Origin: Cinnamomum chago
Taxonomy: Eukaryota; Streptophyta; Magnoliopsida; Laurales; Lauraceae
Direction of reading: 5' to 3'
Assembly (NCBI GenBank): GCA_038049695.1
Contig: CP142455.1
Span: forward strand, 20,559,501-20,623,500
DNA: 64,000 nt
This document shows positions 1 through 12,218 of the stretch, piece by piece. The notes under the pieces are model-generated. The model worked only from the letters and a program-made list of their open reading frames with translations, was not told the origin of the DNA and did no database searches. A program made the position numbers and the translations under genes. Numbering within the stretch: the stretch's first letter is position 1; each line of letters starts with the position of its first letter.

Positions 1-1654
1 TCAAGCCGTAGGTAATAAATATGTTCAATCAACAAAGCACAGTCAGAACGACAAGGTTGAAGAAATTGGGCAGCATCCATTGCAAGCTCCAAATCAAGCA
101 AAAATAGTGGGTCTTTCTGACCATTTGCATATAGCATATCATCTTCAAAGCAACCAAAGATAAATGAGACACTAGAAAGTCATAGGCAAAGGTGAGGACT
201 GTTATCATTCGGAAAGATGGAAAGTTATTCAACATTAACCTTGCGCGAAAAAAGCAACAACCATGTACCTAGAGGCTATGTTAGAACACAATGGCAAAGC
301 ATAGTTCGTGAATTATACCACCACACCAGATGAGATTGGTCATTACTGAATTAAGAAAAACTACAAGGACAAGCCATAATGGGAGGCAACATCCAAAAGA
401 ACTTGGGTTGAGAGGGGCTTATGCGCAATGAATGGTGAACAACTACCACCAGAAGATCCTCGATAAAACTTTTAGTGTGCTCACACATGAGAACCATCTT
501 CATCAAATACGTTGATGTCAAAGAAACATCAAAGATGCAAACTATCACAACGAGTTGATAAATGAGGTAACTGAAGAGAATTGGGGGGGTATCTAGGGCA
601 AGTTGATATGATATCCCACTGAAGTAAGATTGGGATGATGCTTGTGGCACAAAGACCATACATATTTTGAGATTCATATGCAACTAACTATTTGGACTTG
701 TGGATCAAGGATATTAGAAAAAGAAAGACCTATATCCAAGGCAATCTTCAACCCATTTATAGGTCCGACCGGTTGATATGAATGGTGAAAAGGTATACAA
801 ACAATCACGAGCATTTACAACCTAACATTACAAAATTCGTATCTCATTTCATAGCCACTGAGCATCTTTATAAGTACAAAAGCTTAAGTCAGTAGCTTGT
901 ATCAAAAGAGCAGCTTGAATCAAAGAGTAAGAAGAGGCCCCTAGTGCTAGAGGACTGCAAGATTATACAGTCAAGAAAATATTTACCTAAGTTGGTGAAG
1001 CTTTCAAGGTGTTGAACCTTAAATTATGGTTCTTTGATTGGTTGAAGGAGACAACAAACCAAACATGATACAAGAGGCCATTGACATGGCGAAGCCAGCC
1101 CGTGTAGAACTATATAGCTACCGCATCCAGTATTAAAAGATAGCTGACAATTGACAAGAGAACCAGCTGCACCATGACATGTATGTCACAAGTAACATAT
1201 CCCCCATTTGTTCAAATCATATGTTTGGCACCACACTTTTGTGCTAGTCAATTAATCTCAGACTGTTAATCATTATGCTTTGTAGGAAACTTATGAACCC
1301 ACAATTTCCATTCATGTGCATCATTATTTAGATGACGGTGCATTGGCTACCTTAAAAGGAAACGTTTGTCCAAATCTACAGAAAATTGATTCCGCGGACA
1401 TTTTCCCCTTCCATAGAAAAAGAAAAAAAAATTTCAACCCAAACCCCTGCCCAAACCCAAACACCCAAAAAAAAAAAAACTCACTCCATATGACACTTTC
1501 AAGGGAATTATAGAAAATTTAGCTCATTTTTGAACTTTTCCTTGGGGAAAAGTGGCCATGCCAAATGTGAAAATTTCCACACCTTTTCTGCAAAAAAGCA
1601 GCCATAGAAATGTGCCCCAAGGAGTTCTTCACCTTTTACGCATGTGATAGGAAT

Positions 1655-2348
1655 GGGTTTTAGATACATAACATTTACATATGCAAATGTTACATATTCA
1701 AGTGTTGCACATGTGAAACACATTACCATGTTTGTCAAAATTATTATTATCACATGAGTGAGTGAGTATATCCAACGGCTTTAAATACAAATGGATTTTT
1801 TGGATGTTTTTCAAAAATTTCAAATCCATGAAGGATGAAGATATAAAACTATAGGTCTTGACATTTACCATTAATACAATAATATTGAACGGTTCGAAAT
1901 CATAAATTGGGGGTCCAAAAAATTAGATCTATAGGTTGGGACTTCTTCACAAATTACTCAAAACTTTTGAAGATTTAAGATAATCAGCATCAAGGACATG
2001 GGGTTTATTAGTTCAATTCAATAAAAAAAAAATGGAACGGTTTGAATTACAAATATGCCCTCCACGGAAATGAAAAATAAAGGTCTTTGATGGGTCCAAC
2101 TGGAGAAAAAATATCTATGTGGAGATTGTGCTAGCACCTTTCACAAAAAAAGGTGTGTAAATGATTTTACCACCTATTCAGATGTGTAAATTTTGGTGTG
2201 TAAACTGTAGATGGCCATATTTAAACCATTTTCACACCTCATTTACACATCACATTCTAAATGAGTGCAAACAAAACGTGATGATGCATATCCCTTATGC
2301 ATATGAATCATTTACATATATAAATGGCCGCAAACAAACCAACCCTAA
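1655..2348 (-). repeat. Copy A of a hAT-associated repeat
   Basis: Read on the minus strand, this segment begins TTAGGG, then GTTTGTTTGC, then CATTTA...GTAAATGA. That matches the left end of a second copy at 24816. Further in, the same order of short blocks recurs as in that copy, including a 'catccaacggtt' block, 'ttttggacatttt' and 'acacattaccatgtttgtcaaaa'. The two copies are inverted relative to each other. The left boundary here is approximate. Confidence -1.
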
Positions 2349-2762
2349 GGGCACGTTTGTGTAACCCATTTCCGTAGAAAAGGTGGTGTTTTTCTGCGGA
2401 AAACCCTTTTTTAATGCATTTCGTGGGCAGTTTTCTGTGAAATTGCTTTTTCTCCACATCAGCTTTTTCCTTCCTATGCCTGGAAATATACTTCCTATGG
2501 GGGGGTAGGGGAAGTCCATTTCCACAAAAAACTGACCCCCTTTATTTACTCCATTTCCTCTTTAATAATAGTTTTCAAAAAAGAATCCTCAGCCACACCA
2601 AACAACATTAGCGCCAATTCATAGAGGAAAAAGAATTTGCACCAAACATGAATTTCTAACTTTCGCGGAAAACCTTTTCCGAAGTACTTAAAAACCATAG
2701 AATTTGTTGATGTGGCAATTTCATCTTTCCATGGAAATTTCTTGCACACAAACGTGCCCTAA
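2347..2762. mobile_element. MITE with about 15-bp terminal inverted repeats
   Basis: The left end reads AGGGCACGTTTGTGT and the right end ACACAAACGTGCCCT, an exact 15-bp inverted pair. Weaker inverted similarity continues inward (a CCATTTCCGTAGAAA-like block against a TTTCCATGGAAA-like block). The element is about 415 bp and has no coding capacity. The flanks share CCTAAGG, which may be a 7-8 bp target duplication typical of hAT elements, although it overlaps the TIR. It sits exactly at the end of the preceding repeat copy. Confidence -1.
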
Positions 2763-3799
2763 GGATAATTGTCACCACCTTATTGCCGCCAAGTCAAGAT
2801 GTGGAGAGCTGAACGCAAAAGCAGCTGGCCACAACATGCAAAATGAGGAGTCAATGAGCTTTGACCAGCCACAAGCAAAGTGCCAACATACCACCAGTTG
2901 CACACCACCTCTACACTAAACTCCAATTGTTGTTGCCATCAAGGACGGTAACAACCAATAGTGGATCGGCACGCACAATCTTTACACAGAACCAGTGACA
3001 TCCTTTTTCTCTTTTTTTCTTTTTTTTTTGGTTGTTCTGCAAAAACTAACGCACCCACTGAAACACTACCCAAGTCCCGCACCAACACAACCAGGGATAA
3101 ATCCCTGGCTGTTTTTGTAGAGAGGGAGATGCCTAGCCACTAAGCTATCAATGGATTGGCAGAACCAGCGACATCATGTATCTAGTTTTTGTAATTTTGA
3201 TGCACAAGAATATTCAACACTAAAGAAGAAGGGATGAAAGACTTGATTGAAATAGTTTTGGCTAGAACTGGGAGGTGCATTGATAAGATAAGAGTTTTAA
3301 GGTTGTAAGTTTGATGAGCGGGAATAAAAGCTAAAGTGTGGAGGGTTGGTCATGTGGATTTTGTCCACATTGGGATCGTTTTGATGTGGATAAAGCTAAT
3401 ACAAGAAAGTAGAGGCCTACATGTATCTGGGGAACCTTTTTTTCATAATAAAGTGGAATGCTTGGTTGGTTTTCCAATTGTATAGGCATCAAAGAACCAA
3501 ATGAAGTAGAGATATCGACAATTAGGAAGGCTTTTTCAGCTTCTTTTTCTGGTAGTTCATAGTGAAAAAGCAATTTCTTTAAGACGTAGGAGTAGTTATC
3601 AATTATCATAGATTCAAAAAAGCCCATGGCACAATGCAAGGTGCTCACTATTGCAACCTTGAGGCTACGGGTTCAAATCATATTGCCAATCATTGTGTGT
3701 GTGTGAGAGAGAGAGAAAAAAAAAGGGTAGTTATCATAGATCCATTTAACAATGATGTGAATTACATACTGAAAAATGATTTAAGCGCTGTACGAATCT

Positions 3800-5203
3800 A
3801 TTGATGTAGACTTCTGCCATGTGTTTAGAGAAGCTAATGTGGTGGCAGATTCCTTTGGCAAAGTGAGAAGTTGATAGAGTCATAGAGCTCAAGTCCAACT
3901 ACAAGGTGCTCATGGTCAAGTCATGGTAAGAAACAAAAGAAAATGAGACGGAGAAAAATTGAAGCATGTAAAGCTTCTATTTACTTGGGTCCTCTAGTAA
4001 TCTGTGCTTTCACATTAATGCTGTGTCATGGTTAGCCCGTGGATTTCCTTACCCAGTTGCATTTCATATTGAAAGAGCCTCAGGCAATATGTAAAAATAT
4101 TGATGCATCCTTTGTCACACATTGAAAAAAGCTAATGTGCTGGCAAATTCCTTAGCTAACTCCAAAGTTGACAGTCCATTGCTGCAGCCATGAGAAGCTA
4201 ATTGTTGGAGCTGCAGATTGTCGCAACCACAAACTTGTGGGTGCGAATGTGCGAGCATGTTACTGGAAACAAAAATGTAATAGACAGAGCTTTCTACATA
4301 CTTGGATCTTCCTCTGTGATTCTTATTTGCCTTTGTTATGGTTGTGCCTTTTCAAATATGTTTTCTACACTAGCTGTTGTATACTCATATCATTTAATAT
4401 AGTTACTGTTACTGCTCAAAAAAGAAGTATTAGGACTCAAAATGTTGAATTTGTCATGGTTGGCAAACCCTAGGCTCCAATTATATGGTACAATGCATCC
4501 CATAATTGAACAGTGCACAATATATTGGACACCATACATCTCACATTTGTTATGATTTGGGTCTCTTTATGGAAGATAATTCATCTTCTATGAAACATTA
4601 CTAGATCTTTTTTTTTTTTAAATAACTTATTTTGCCTAGTAAATTACATGAAAATTTTGCAGTCGACAAACCTTTTTTTGCCATGTTTAACAAAGTATAT
4701 GCATTGAAGGAAAAGTACAAATTCAACTTCCTCGGGAGTAAACATGTCCATAAACAACCTACAAGTCTCAGAGGGAGCACAAGGCCCCAAGAAATCCCTA
4801 AAATGTACCACTTGGGCTCCATTGTTTCCCAAAGAAAGAATTTGGGCAGGATACTTTCCAACCGAGGCTCTTCCACCATAAAGGACAAATATGTAGCTCT
4901 CCAAAGCCTTTCCCTCTTTTCTATAAATCACACACCCTAAATTTGCTGCTAGGGTACACGTTTGGTGATGGGTAATGATATTTATTATTAAGGATTAAGG
5001 AGTCATTTTTCAGAGCAATTACAATATTGAACTCAAGTGATGTGACCACTTGGTCAGTGGGTAAAAGAAAAATCTTCGGAGGTTTCTTTCATTTATGATG
5101 TGATTCATGCTCAATGTGCCAACATGTTGGTTTCTTTTTCTCAAGTAGGAAGAAAGGCAAGGGATGTGGCCGATCTATCCACCAGACAAGGGTTGATCAT
5201 AAG

Positions 5204-5225
<22 letters not shown>
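3800..5225 (+). mobile_element. LINE RNase H-domain relics
   Basis: Several short plus-strand stretches translate to the C-terminal motif of LINE-encoded plant RNase H (H-x-x-R/K-x-A-N-x-V-A-D-x-L-A). Near 3830 it reads REANVVADS, near 4120 KKANVLANSLANS, and near 5150 GRKARDVADLSTRQG. All are broken by stops and frame changes. Two of them look like diverged duplicates of one another. This is a decayed non-LTR retrotransposon inside the inferred WRKY intron. Confidence -1.
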
Positions 5226-5235
<10 letters not shown>

Positions 5236-5690
5236 GGTAACTAGGGAGTACAGACTTTTCCCTCATTCAGTTTGTTCCTAATTTAGCTAGTGTTAAGGTA
5301 CTGTAATTTGTTAACTAAACCACGTGTATTCATCTTATCAGTGAAATGCTTTTGCTACTGGGAAAGAACTAGAGTTTTTTTTATGGTGAAAAGCAGTAGA
5401 GTTTCGCTAGAAGGTCAACAAATTAACTCAATGTAGTGCTAGAAAAGAATCCAGAATAAAAAGATGATGTTAAGATAATTCTTCAAACTGAAAGGCCTAA
5501 TCAAGCACTTGAACTTTTCAGTTCAACTTCAACCACGCAAGTCATGCAACCTAACTCAAGAAAGAGTTACCTAGAATCTGGACATAGTGATAATTTTGGA
5601 CTCTTTTATCTTCACTTCATTGCATCAATGCTAGAATGCTATACAACTGCCAAAAAAGAAAAAAAAGAAAAAAAAAAGACAGAGCATCAC

Positions 5691-6699
5691 CTTGTTTGCC
5701 ACACTTGGAAAGTATGAGGAACTTGTCTCCACATGAGGCTTAAACACAAATGATTCTGAATCAGCATCTTTGGTCATATGATCCTTATCTTTATCAGGAA
5801 CTGCTGAAATTGACATTGAGATCCTGCTGTTGCACTGTACGAAGGGGAATTTTCCTGTTGTTGGGGACGGTTGAACCTACAAATAACGATTTAGAAATGG
5901 AAATTGAGAAAGAGAGAGAGAGAGAGGCCTCATTAAGGGAATTATTTGATATCTGAAACACTGTAAATAGTTCATCACTGTTTAAGATATAATTGGCAAA
6001 AGTACATCGACAAACATAAAACCCAATACGCAATTGATAAATGCAGAAGAAATATTGAATGTGGTTTCACAAAATATTCCAACTCATGTACTATTATTTT
6101 ACCAAAATAAATTATGTACTACTAAGAAAAGATTCTTACCACCATTGTTATCAAAATCCTACTATTTGTACCCCGAATCCTAAAGAAAACAATTTGTACT
6201 GGAAACATAGATTCTAAGTACTTAATCTTACCATAGAATTTGAAAGGAGAACGGGTGATTCCAGCAATGACGTGGGGCTCAGACCTGGAGGAATTGTCAG
6301 GTAAGGAGACCGCACTTCTGGGGATGAGGAAGGTAACATGTTAGAGGATCTAATTCTTGCTGTATTCAGTCTTGGAGCATTAAATCCAGCCCTTGCTGCC
6401 ACCCGCTCAGCCAGACCACCACGCGAACTCAATTTGTGGCCAGAGAAGACATCTCCTGATTCTGACAAACAATCACCAGGAACCCCACTGCCTACCTTAT
6501 CATCCTCAGAATTGGACCCCATCTGCTGTTTTTCAGGGCGCTGAAAAGGTCCATCAATTCCATTATTTCCTAGAAGATCAGGGAATGATATCGAATTGAC
6601 ATCATCACTTAAGAATGAGGCGAAAAAGGTTCGGGGACTGGGATTTGGAGCCATTGCCCAATCCCCAAGAACTGCAACATTCTCATCCATTCCACCCAT
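5691..6699 (-). CDS. Group I WRKY transcription factor (WRKY2/20-like), 5' part only
   Basis: Two coding exons are visible on the minus strand. Exon 1 runs from the ATG at 6699 down to 6232 (156 codons) and ends at a GTAAGA donor. Exon 2 runs 5876-5691 (62 codons), between a TTTGTAG acceptor and a GTGATG donor, in phase 0. The protein begins MGGMDENVAVLGDW and has the conserved pre-domain blocks of group I WRKYs: SPRTFFASFL, GGLAERVAARAGFNAPRLN, SPYLTIPPGLSP and, across the splice, QPSPTTGKFPF, then FVFKPH. In this family these serine/proline-rich blocks lie upstream of two WRKY zinc-finger domains that bind W-boxes in the nucleus; the SP sites can be MAP-kinase targets. No WRKYGQK coding stretch was found at 1-5690, so the domains should lie off the left edge. 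The frame opens further upstream only with a non-ATG codon, so MGGMDEN is the preferred start. Family assignment is confident; the exact paralogue is not. Confidence -1.
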
Positions 6700-7900
6700 G
6701 ATAACTAAACTTCTTCTCCAAGTTAAGTTCAAGACCAGTTCTTCTCAATCAACCTGCAAAGCAACCAAACCAGATGCCTGAAAGAATAAAAAGAATAAAA
6801 CATTAAGTGACAATACAAATGAAATCAGTTGAAAGTCTTCATTTTTAGAAGACAGTAGAAGAAACAGATAAAGAGTCACTCAAACCACAGACCCATCTTC
6901 AAACTCAGTGAGAAAACGTATCCTTATACAAACCCATGTAGCAAAAAGAGGGAAAAATACATCAGTGGCGGTTCTAAGAAAAACACAACAACATATATAT
7001 TTCAAGTTCAGTGAAAAGCTAGGGCTTCCATAAGATGTCAAAGGAAACCATTTATCATAAAAATAAAAATAAAAATAAACACACCCATATTCAGCTAAAA
7101 AAGAGAGTCCTCAGATTCAACCCAGATAGAAACTAAAGACCTCATCAAACTAGACTTCTGAAAAGTTTTAGAAGAAAAATCCACAGAAACTGACGAGCTG
7201 TAAAACCCAAAGCTTACTTTAAAGACCAAATCAAAAAGATCCATTCATGTATGTGTGTTGAGAGAGAGAGACATCCATATATCTCATATTTATGGAAGAA
7301 AACACAGAACCCCATCAAATAAAAAAGCACCCAAAGCACATCAACACCTAATAATTCAAATGGAAACGAAAGATCAACACAAAACCCCAGATTTCGAAGA
7401 AATGAAATCCAACCATCAAACCGACAAAAATCCCAGAACCCATTTCGGCAAAAGGAAAACCCAACAACACATCCAGACATAATCATCCAAACAAAAACAC
7501 AAAACCCATTACAAGAACCGATGAAAAAAAAACACGAACACGAACACTTAAGAGTACCCCATCACTCAAAACGCAAATCCCAAACAAACCCAATACCTAA
7601 AATCTCGCACAAATGTCGAAAACAGGATCCACCCATCAAATCAACAAAAACCCAGAACCAATCAAACCCAATCATTCAAATGGAATGCAGAAACACAAAA
7701 AATCAATGATTGGGTTTTCTAGGAACTGACCTGAGTCCAAGTCGGAGAATAATACGGAGACCTGACCTGACCAGATCGACCCCTTTTTTTCTCTGCTGAA
7801 AACGATCTCTACATAAAAAAATAATGATAAAAATCCGGCCTTTCTGTCAATCTCTTCTATGGAATTTGACAAAAAACTTGTATCAGAGAAGAAGAGAGAG
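6700..7900 (-). other. WRKY gene 5' leader with a 5'UTR intron
   Basis: Upstream of the WRKY ATG the minus strand shows a likely noncoding first exon at about 7731-7900, CT/GA-rich. It ends in a good donor (ACTCAG then GTCAGT, donor GT at 7730-7729). Acceptors lie just before the coding exon, at TTTCAG near 6780 and TTTGCAG near 6757. The roughly 950-bp segment between is AT-rich and has no coding signal. The transcription start is inferred, not seen. Confidence -1.
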
Positions 7901-8212
7901 AAAGAGGAATTGTGTTAGTTTGACCGAGGCCGGAAATGGTATGGATTCGTTGAAAGGGTTTTGGGGAATGCTCTCTTTTTTTATCACCTACTTCTGGCTC
8001 TTCTTCTCAAGGTGGGCCATCTTCTTTTGCTGGCTGCCACGTGGCATATTGGTATCCGTTGATGTAAAAGCTCTCAAATCTTGGACAAGAACAAAAAAGA
8101 GAGAATAATGCCATTGCAGAGACATGTATTTTTTACTTCACAAGGATCAACCCTGTCCGTCCAACAAAAAGGTCCCAGTGATGATGATGATGGACATCCA
8201 TTGGACTGATGT

Positions 8213-8378
8213 GATTTTGATAATAAGTATAATTAAAAGCTCGAACTATTATTGAACGACATAATTTTAAAATTAATCATTTAACGTGTTTTTATGATTT
8301 TGATAATAAGTATAATTAAAAGCTCGAATTATTATTGAACGACATAATTTTAAAATTAATCATTTAACGTGTTTTTAT
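8213..8378. repeat. 83-bp tandem duplication
   Basis: Two adjacent copies (8213-8295 and 8296-8378) are nearly identical; I see one substitution (AACTATT against AATTATT). The unit is AT-rich and noncoding. The near-identity suggests a recent duplication. Confidence -1.
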
Positions 8379-10153
8379 CCACATGTAGATACCCATGCAT
8401 AAAGGGGTATACGACCCTTTCGAAGATTTTGATTTTTTGATTTGTGATTCACTAACAACTATGTTAGGAGGTGAAGAGTGCAAGAGTGGCCTATTTAGGG
8501 TGACCCACTTGCTAAAGGAGGGTGGTTTGATGTAATGCTTTGTGATTATAGTTGATTTTGTTGCTTTGATGAGGAGTTACAAGGTGGTGTTGCAAATAGA
8601 AATTTAATTTGTTCCTGATACAGTACTAATGTTGACATTGGTGAGCATGGCCAGTTTTCTTTATTAAAATATATAGGAACTGAATACATATTGGTTCAGG
8701 GTCATATTTGGTGGAAACCGTGAAATGTCTCATGATTCACTTTGCATTAGGAAATGTTATTTCATAATGATTTTTTTATTTATTTTTACCTCATGGAGAA
8801 TTTTTTTCACAATAAAATAAATTCACACAATGTCGTCGTCATCATTAAAGCCTTGTCCCCAACTAAGCATGGGTGGCGCCATGTTATTTGACCCCACTGA
8901 AATCTGAAAACATATTCATAAAAAAAAATTAAACCTCTAAGTGGGAAGCTTTTGATCCACTGAGATCTAAAAAAAAAACATCTATAGAAAATTTTGACCC
9001 CACTGAAATCTAAAAACAATCTTATGGGAAGATTTTGAACCAACTTAATTTAAGAGTTTGACTTGAAGGAAAGAAAATGACTTATAAATTTTTTACTCTT
9101 TTGTAACATCCAATTAAGATAAACCGTGTACTTTTGTGTCATGGGCAGCCAAATAATTTTGAATGACTTATAAATTTAAATGGATATGCCTTAACTCATA
9201 GGAAGCTCAAATAGTATTTTTACCTCATGTCCTTTTATTTTTATCATTTTTCTCTTATTTTTCTAATACTAAATATTTAAAGGTAGGGTAAGGGCCTAAA
9301 AATTAAAGGCCCCCATGTGAAAGTCGAAGGTTTTGGCATTAGAGAAACTAGGATAAGAGCCTAACCTCGGCCCGGCCTAGGTCCGACCCTTTTGGCATGG
9401 TTGCGAAAAATAAGTATTTTTTTACCCCACTAACTTGAATTCCTGGAGCCGCCCCTCCAACTATATTCTGGTCGGGCCAGTGGCCAACCCCCCACCACTG
9501 AATCATGAGTGATTGGGTATGGTCCAGGACTGATGAAATCAAAATCTGGTCCGAACTTGTCAACTTGGACTACTGTGGAGAGGGGTAGAGACCTGATTTG
9601 AAAGTGGTAGGCCCACTGTAAAATGGAAAGGACCATATCCAATTTTTTTTCTCATGAAATGCATGGCATGGCATTATTATTGATGAATGAGAAACATGCC
9701 TTCAGTCAGAACAGAACAAGGCGCCCTCTCTAAAGTCAAAAGTAAGGCAAAGTTGCAGCTTGTGAAGATGCCTCAAAGGAAGAGCATGCAAACTGACTTT
9801 TTTTAGGCCCTTTAGGACCTTTTTCCATACATGTAGGGCCTACCATTGCCAACACCAAAAAGCAAACAGCCCCTTTATTATAGGACATACAGCAGCATAC
9901 CCACACAGGGTGATGAGATGAGATGGCAGGATTAAAGGCTTTTCTAAGGTATTTTGTGCGTTAAGATCAAACAATCCAAGTGGTGGATCATAATCTAGAT
10001 GAACTGAGATTAAGGATTCAAAATTATCCAAAGACACTAAGATTATTTTGAATCAGGAATATCTAAAAATTTGTTATAAATATAATAATACAAACTTTTG
10101 AAGAATTTTAAAACTATATAGATAAGTGACATGTGCATTGTTGGGTGTAGGGA

Positions 10154-10196
10154 CAGTAGCGGGGTTGGGGTTGGGGTTGGGGTTGGGATTGGGATT
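10154..10196. repeat. GGGGTT hexanucleotide run
   Basis: Four perfect GGGGTT units are followed by GGGATT variants. At least four G-runs of three or more lie within 45 bp, so the plus strand could form a G-quadruplex. It is not the plant telomere repeat (TTTAGGG). Confidence -1.
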
Positions 10197-10801
10197 GGTA
10201 AATGTTGGGGTAAACTCAAACCTGCCCCGCCTTAAAGTTTCTCTCATCCAAACCCGACTCACCCCGTGATGGGTCACTGGTATGTGGTGTCAAACCCACC
10301 ATGTTTGGATAAGGGACGGATCGAATACACCGTTTTTCTTCCCTCATGACTTTTATTTATATTCTTAATAAATATATATACATATATTTATATTATATAC
10401 ATGAGGCGGGCAGGTATAACAATAAAATCCGAACCCGCTCTGAAGAAAAAACAAAAAAAAAACAAAAAAAACCACTACCAAATCCACACATAGGAGCCGC
10501 AGGGCGGATCCCCATTTAAGCTGGACCCATTGCCACCCCTACTTGGATGTATGTGTGGCTTTTTTTTTTTCTGAGAATTAGAGTGCATTTGTTTTAGAAT
10601 GATTGTAGTATTTTAAAAACTAATTTATTCACACACCTAGTCACCCCACTATGTTTCTTAGTCCAACCAATCAATTAATTAGCAGAATTTGGTCTGCAGA
10701 AAATTATGACTAGGGCCATTCTAGAAAGTCTAAAATTCGTCTTAAGTTCCCACTACCATTCTTAGTAATTGGTTGTAGATTAAATAAATCTGTACTCATT
10801 T

Positions 10802-10912
10802 AGAAACCACAAAAATGGAACAAATAGTCAATACTTGACAAGTAAAAAGGGGTCGTTCAGAAACCACAAAAATGGAACAAATAGTCAACAGTTAACAAGT
10901 GAAAAAGAGAGA
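10802..10912. repeat. Short direct duplication, unit about 58 bp
   Basis: The block 'agaaaccacaaaaatggaac' followed by 'aaatagtcaa' occurs at 10802 and again at 10859, each followed by a similar 'aacaagt' tail. Noncoding. Confidence -1.
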
Positions 10913-12218
10913 GAGAGAGAGAAAGAAGGATTCTTGAATTATGAAAAAGAAGAGAGTACTGTTTGAAGAGCCATTTGACTGAAAAGAGAAGGATGGTAGT
11001 CCTCATCCATCAAAATTGATTTCTCACTCGCAAATAAATTTGTCATAAGACTGACCATCCTCATGTCTTAAACCAAATTTTCAAGGCTTTCATCCTGCTA
11101 CTTGGGGACTTTTCCAGCTATATTTCTCAACATAAAGTGGTTCTGGGAGCTGGGAAATCTTGATTCTCTTCACAAAGAAAAATCCCACTGATTAAACAAA
11201 CAAAAAAAAAAGTTCGAAAAAATTATTTCACTGGCGTTAATAAGTTACCTAGCTAAGTTTAAATTTGGAAAAAAATGGGGGGAAATGATTCGGGGCCCAG
11301 CTTCATACATGTAAACCAATGATCCTTGCAATAAATATGATAGCAAACCAAGATTTAATGGATTAGCTAAAATCACCCAAGATTATAGGATCATGCTCTT
11401 TGATTGTCGCCCACATATTGACAGTTAAAGTGGTGCATAAACAGTCCTTCAGGCATAGTAAACAAATGGTTGTAATCTTCCTATTTCATATCTTTGTTTT
11501 TTCACCAGTAGCATGTGCTTATATGTCCAGTTAGCCTATCATTTTATCCCTTTCAATCATTCATTGCCCCAGTTGTTTGGGTTGACCTCATGCACCGCAG
11601 TCAGGGAGTTTGCACCATGTGCAGTGACATTATCTAAATAAAACATAGATGCATACTAACTGAGCATATGTTCCCAGCAATGAAACTATTGGTGTTGCAA
11701 AAAAAAAAAAGCGTGCTTCTATTTATTCATTTATTTAAATTTTTTTTTTTTGAAAGGTGCAAACAAAAGTGCACTTGCACTACAAAAGAATCAACTTTTG
11801 TGTATTACTACGGCCTCCAACAGCATGAAGCCACAATCCGTGCCTCTATTTTACATTTAATATAAGAAAGTGACTCAAATTTTCTACACCAGAATGCATT
11901 GCTACTATAGCTTTTAAACCTTTTCATTGCTATACCTTGATATTTTTCAACTTCCAAACCTTCTCTTTTCTAAATATATTTTGCTATTGCTTTGTGACAG
12001 GAGCTTACTTGTAGACAGCATCAACCACTAAGATAAAGGTGTTGGCCCTATGCAAATAAACCACATGGGGAACACAAGATCTGATGGAGGCAAATACTCG
12101 CCAAGTGCATAAGGTGCCTGAAAACTTGAACGGATGTAGACAGGAATGGGCTTCACTCTTCATCCTTTGACCTCGACAAAGCAGTATACAAATTGGAGAG
12201 CTGTAATTGTTTATACAT

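Larger units (their letters stand above)
1..5690 (-). other. Inferred WRKY intron 2 (partial), filled with repeats
   Basis: The 5.7 kb left of WRKY exon 2 has no exon I can recognise. It holds scattered LINE RNase H relics (3.8-5.2 kb), a hAT-associated repeat copy (about 1.65-2.35 kb), a MITE at 2347-2762, and an ATT trinucleotide run at 5202-5237. Positions 1-1500 show nothing identifiable. Confidence -1.
7901..12218. other. Intergenic DNA between the WRKY and CLC-f genes
   Basis: No gene is supported. Contents recognised are an 83-bp tandem duplication (8213-8378), a degenerate 'ccccactgaaatct' triplet (8888-9020), a GGGGTT hexamer run (10154-10185), a MITE-like tail ending CCATTGCCACCCC near 10542, and a direct repeat at 10802-10912. 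The part right of about 11000 has homopolymer tracts only. It must include the CLC-f 3' UTR, whose end I could not fix. Confidence -1.

Noticed and set aside
351-683. 110-codon minus-strand ORF
   Set aside because: No recognisable domain or motif, and no splice context; it could be a decayed retroelement but I cannot support it.
3331-3648. 105-codon minus-strand ORF in the WRKY intron
   Set aside because: Low complexity in codon use, no known motif, surrounded by LINE relics.
4601-4940. Overlapping ORFs of 95-102 codons on both strands
   Set aside because: Open on both strands, which is typical of chance; no domain recognised. Possibly LINE-derived.
10154-10196. Considered as interstitial telomere repeat
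   Set aside because: GGGGTT is not the plant TTTAGGG unit.
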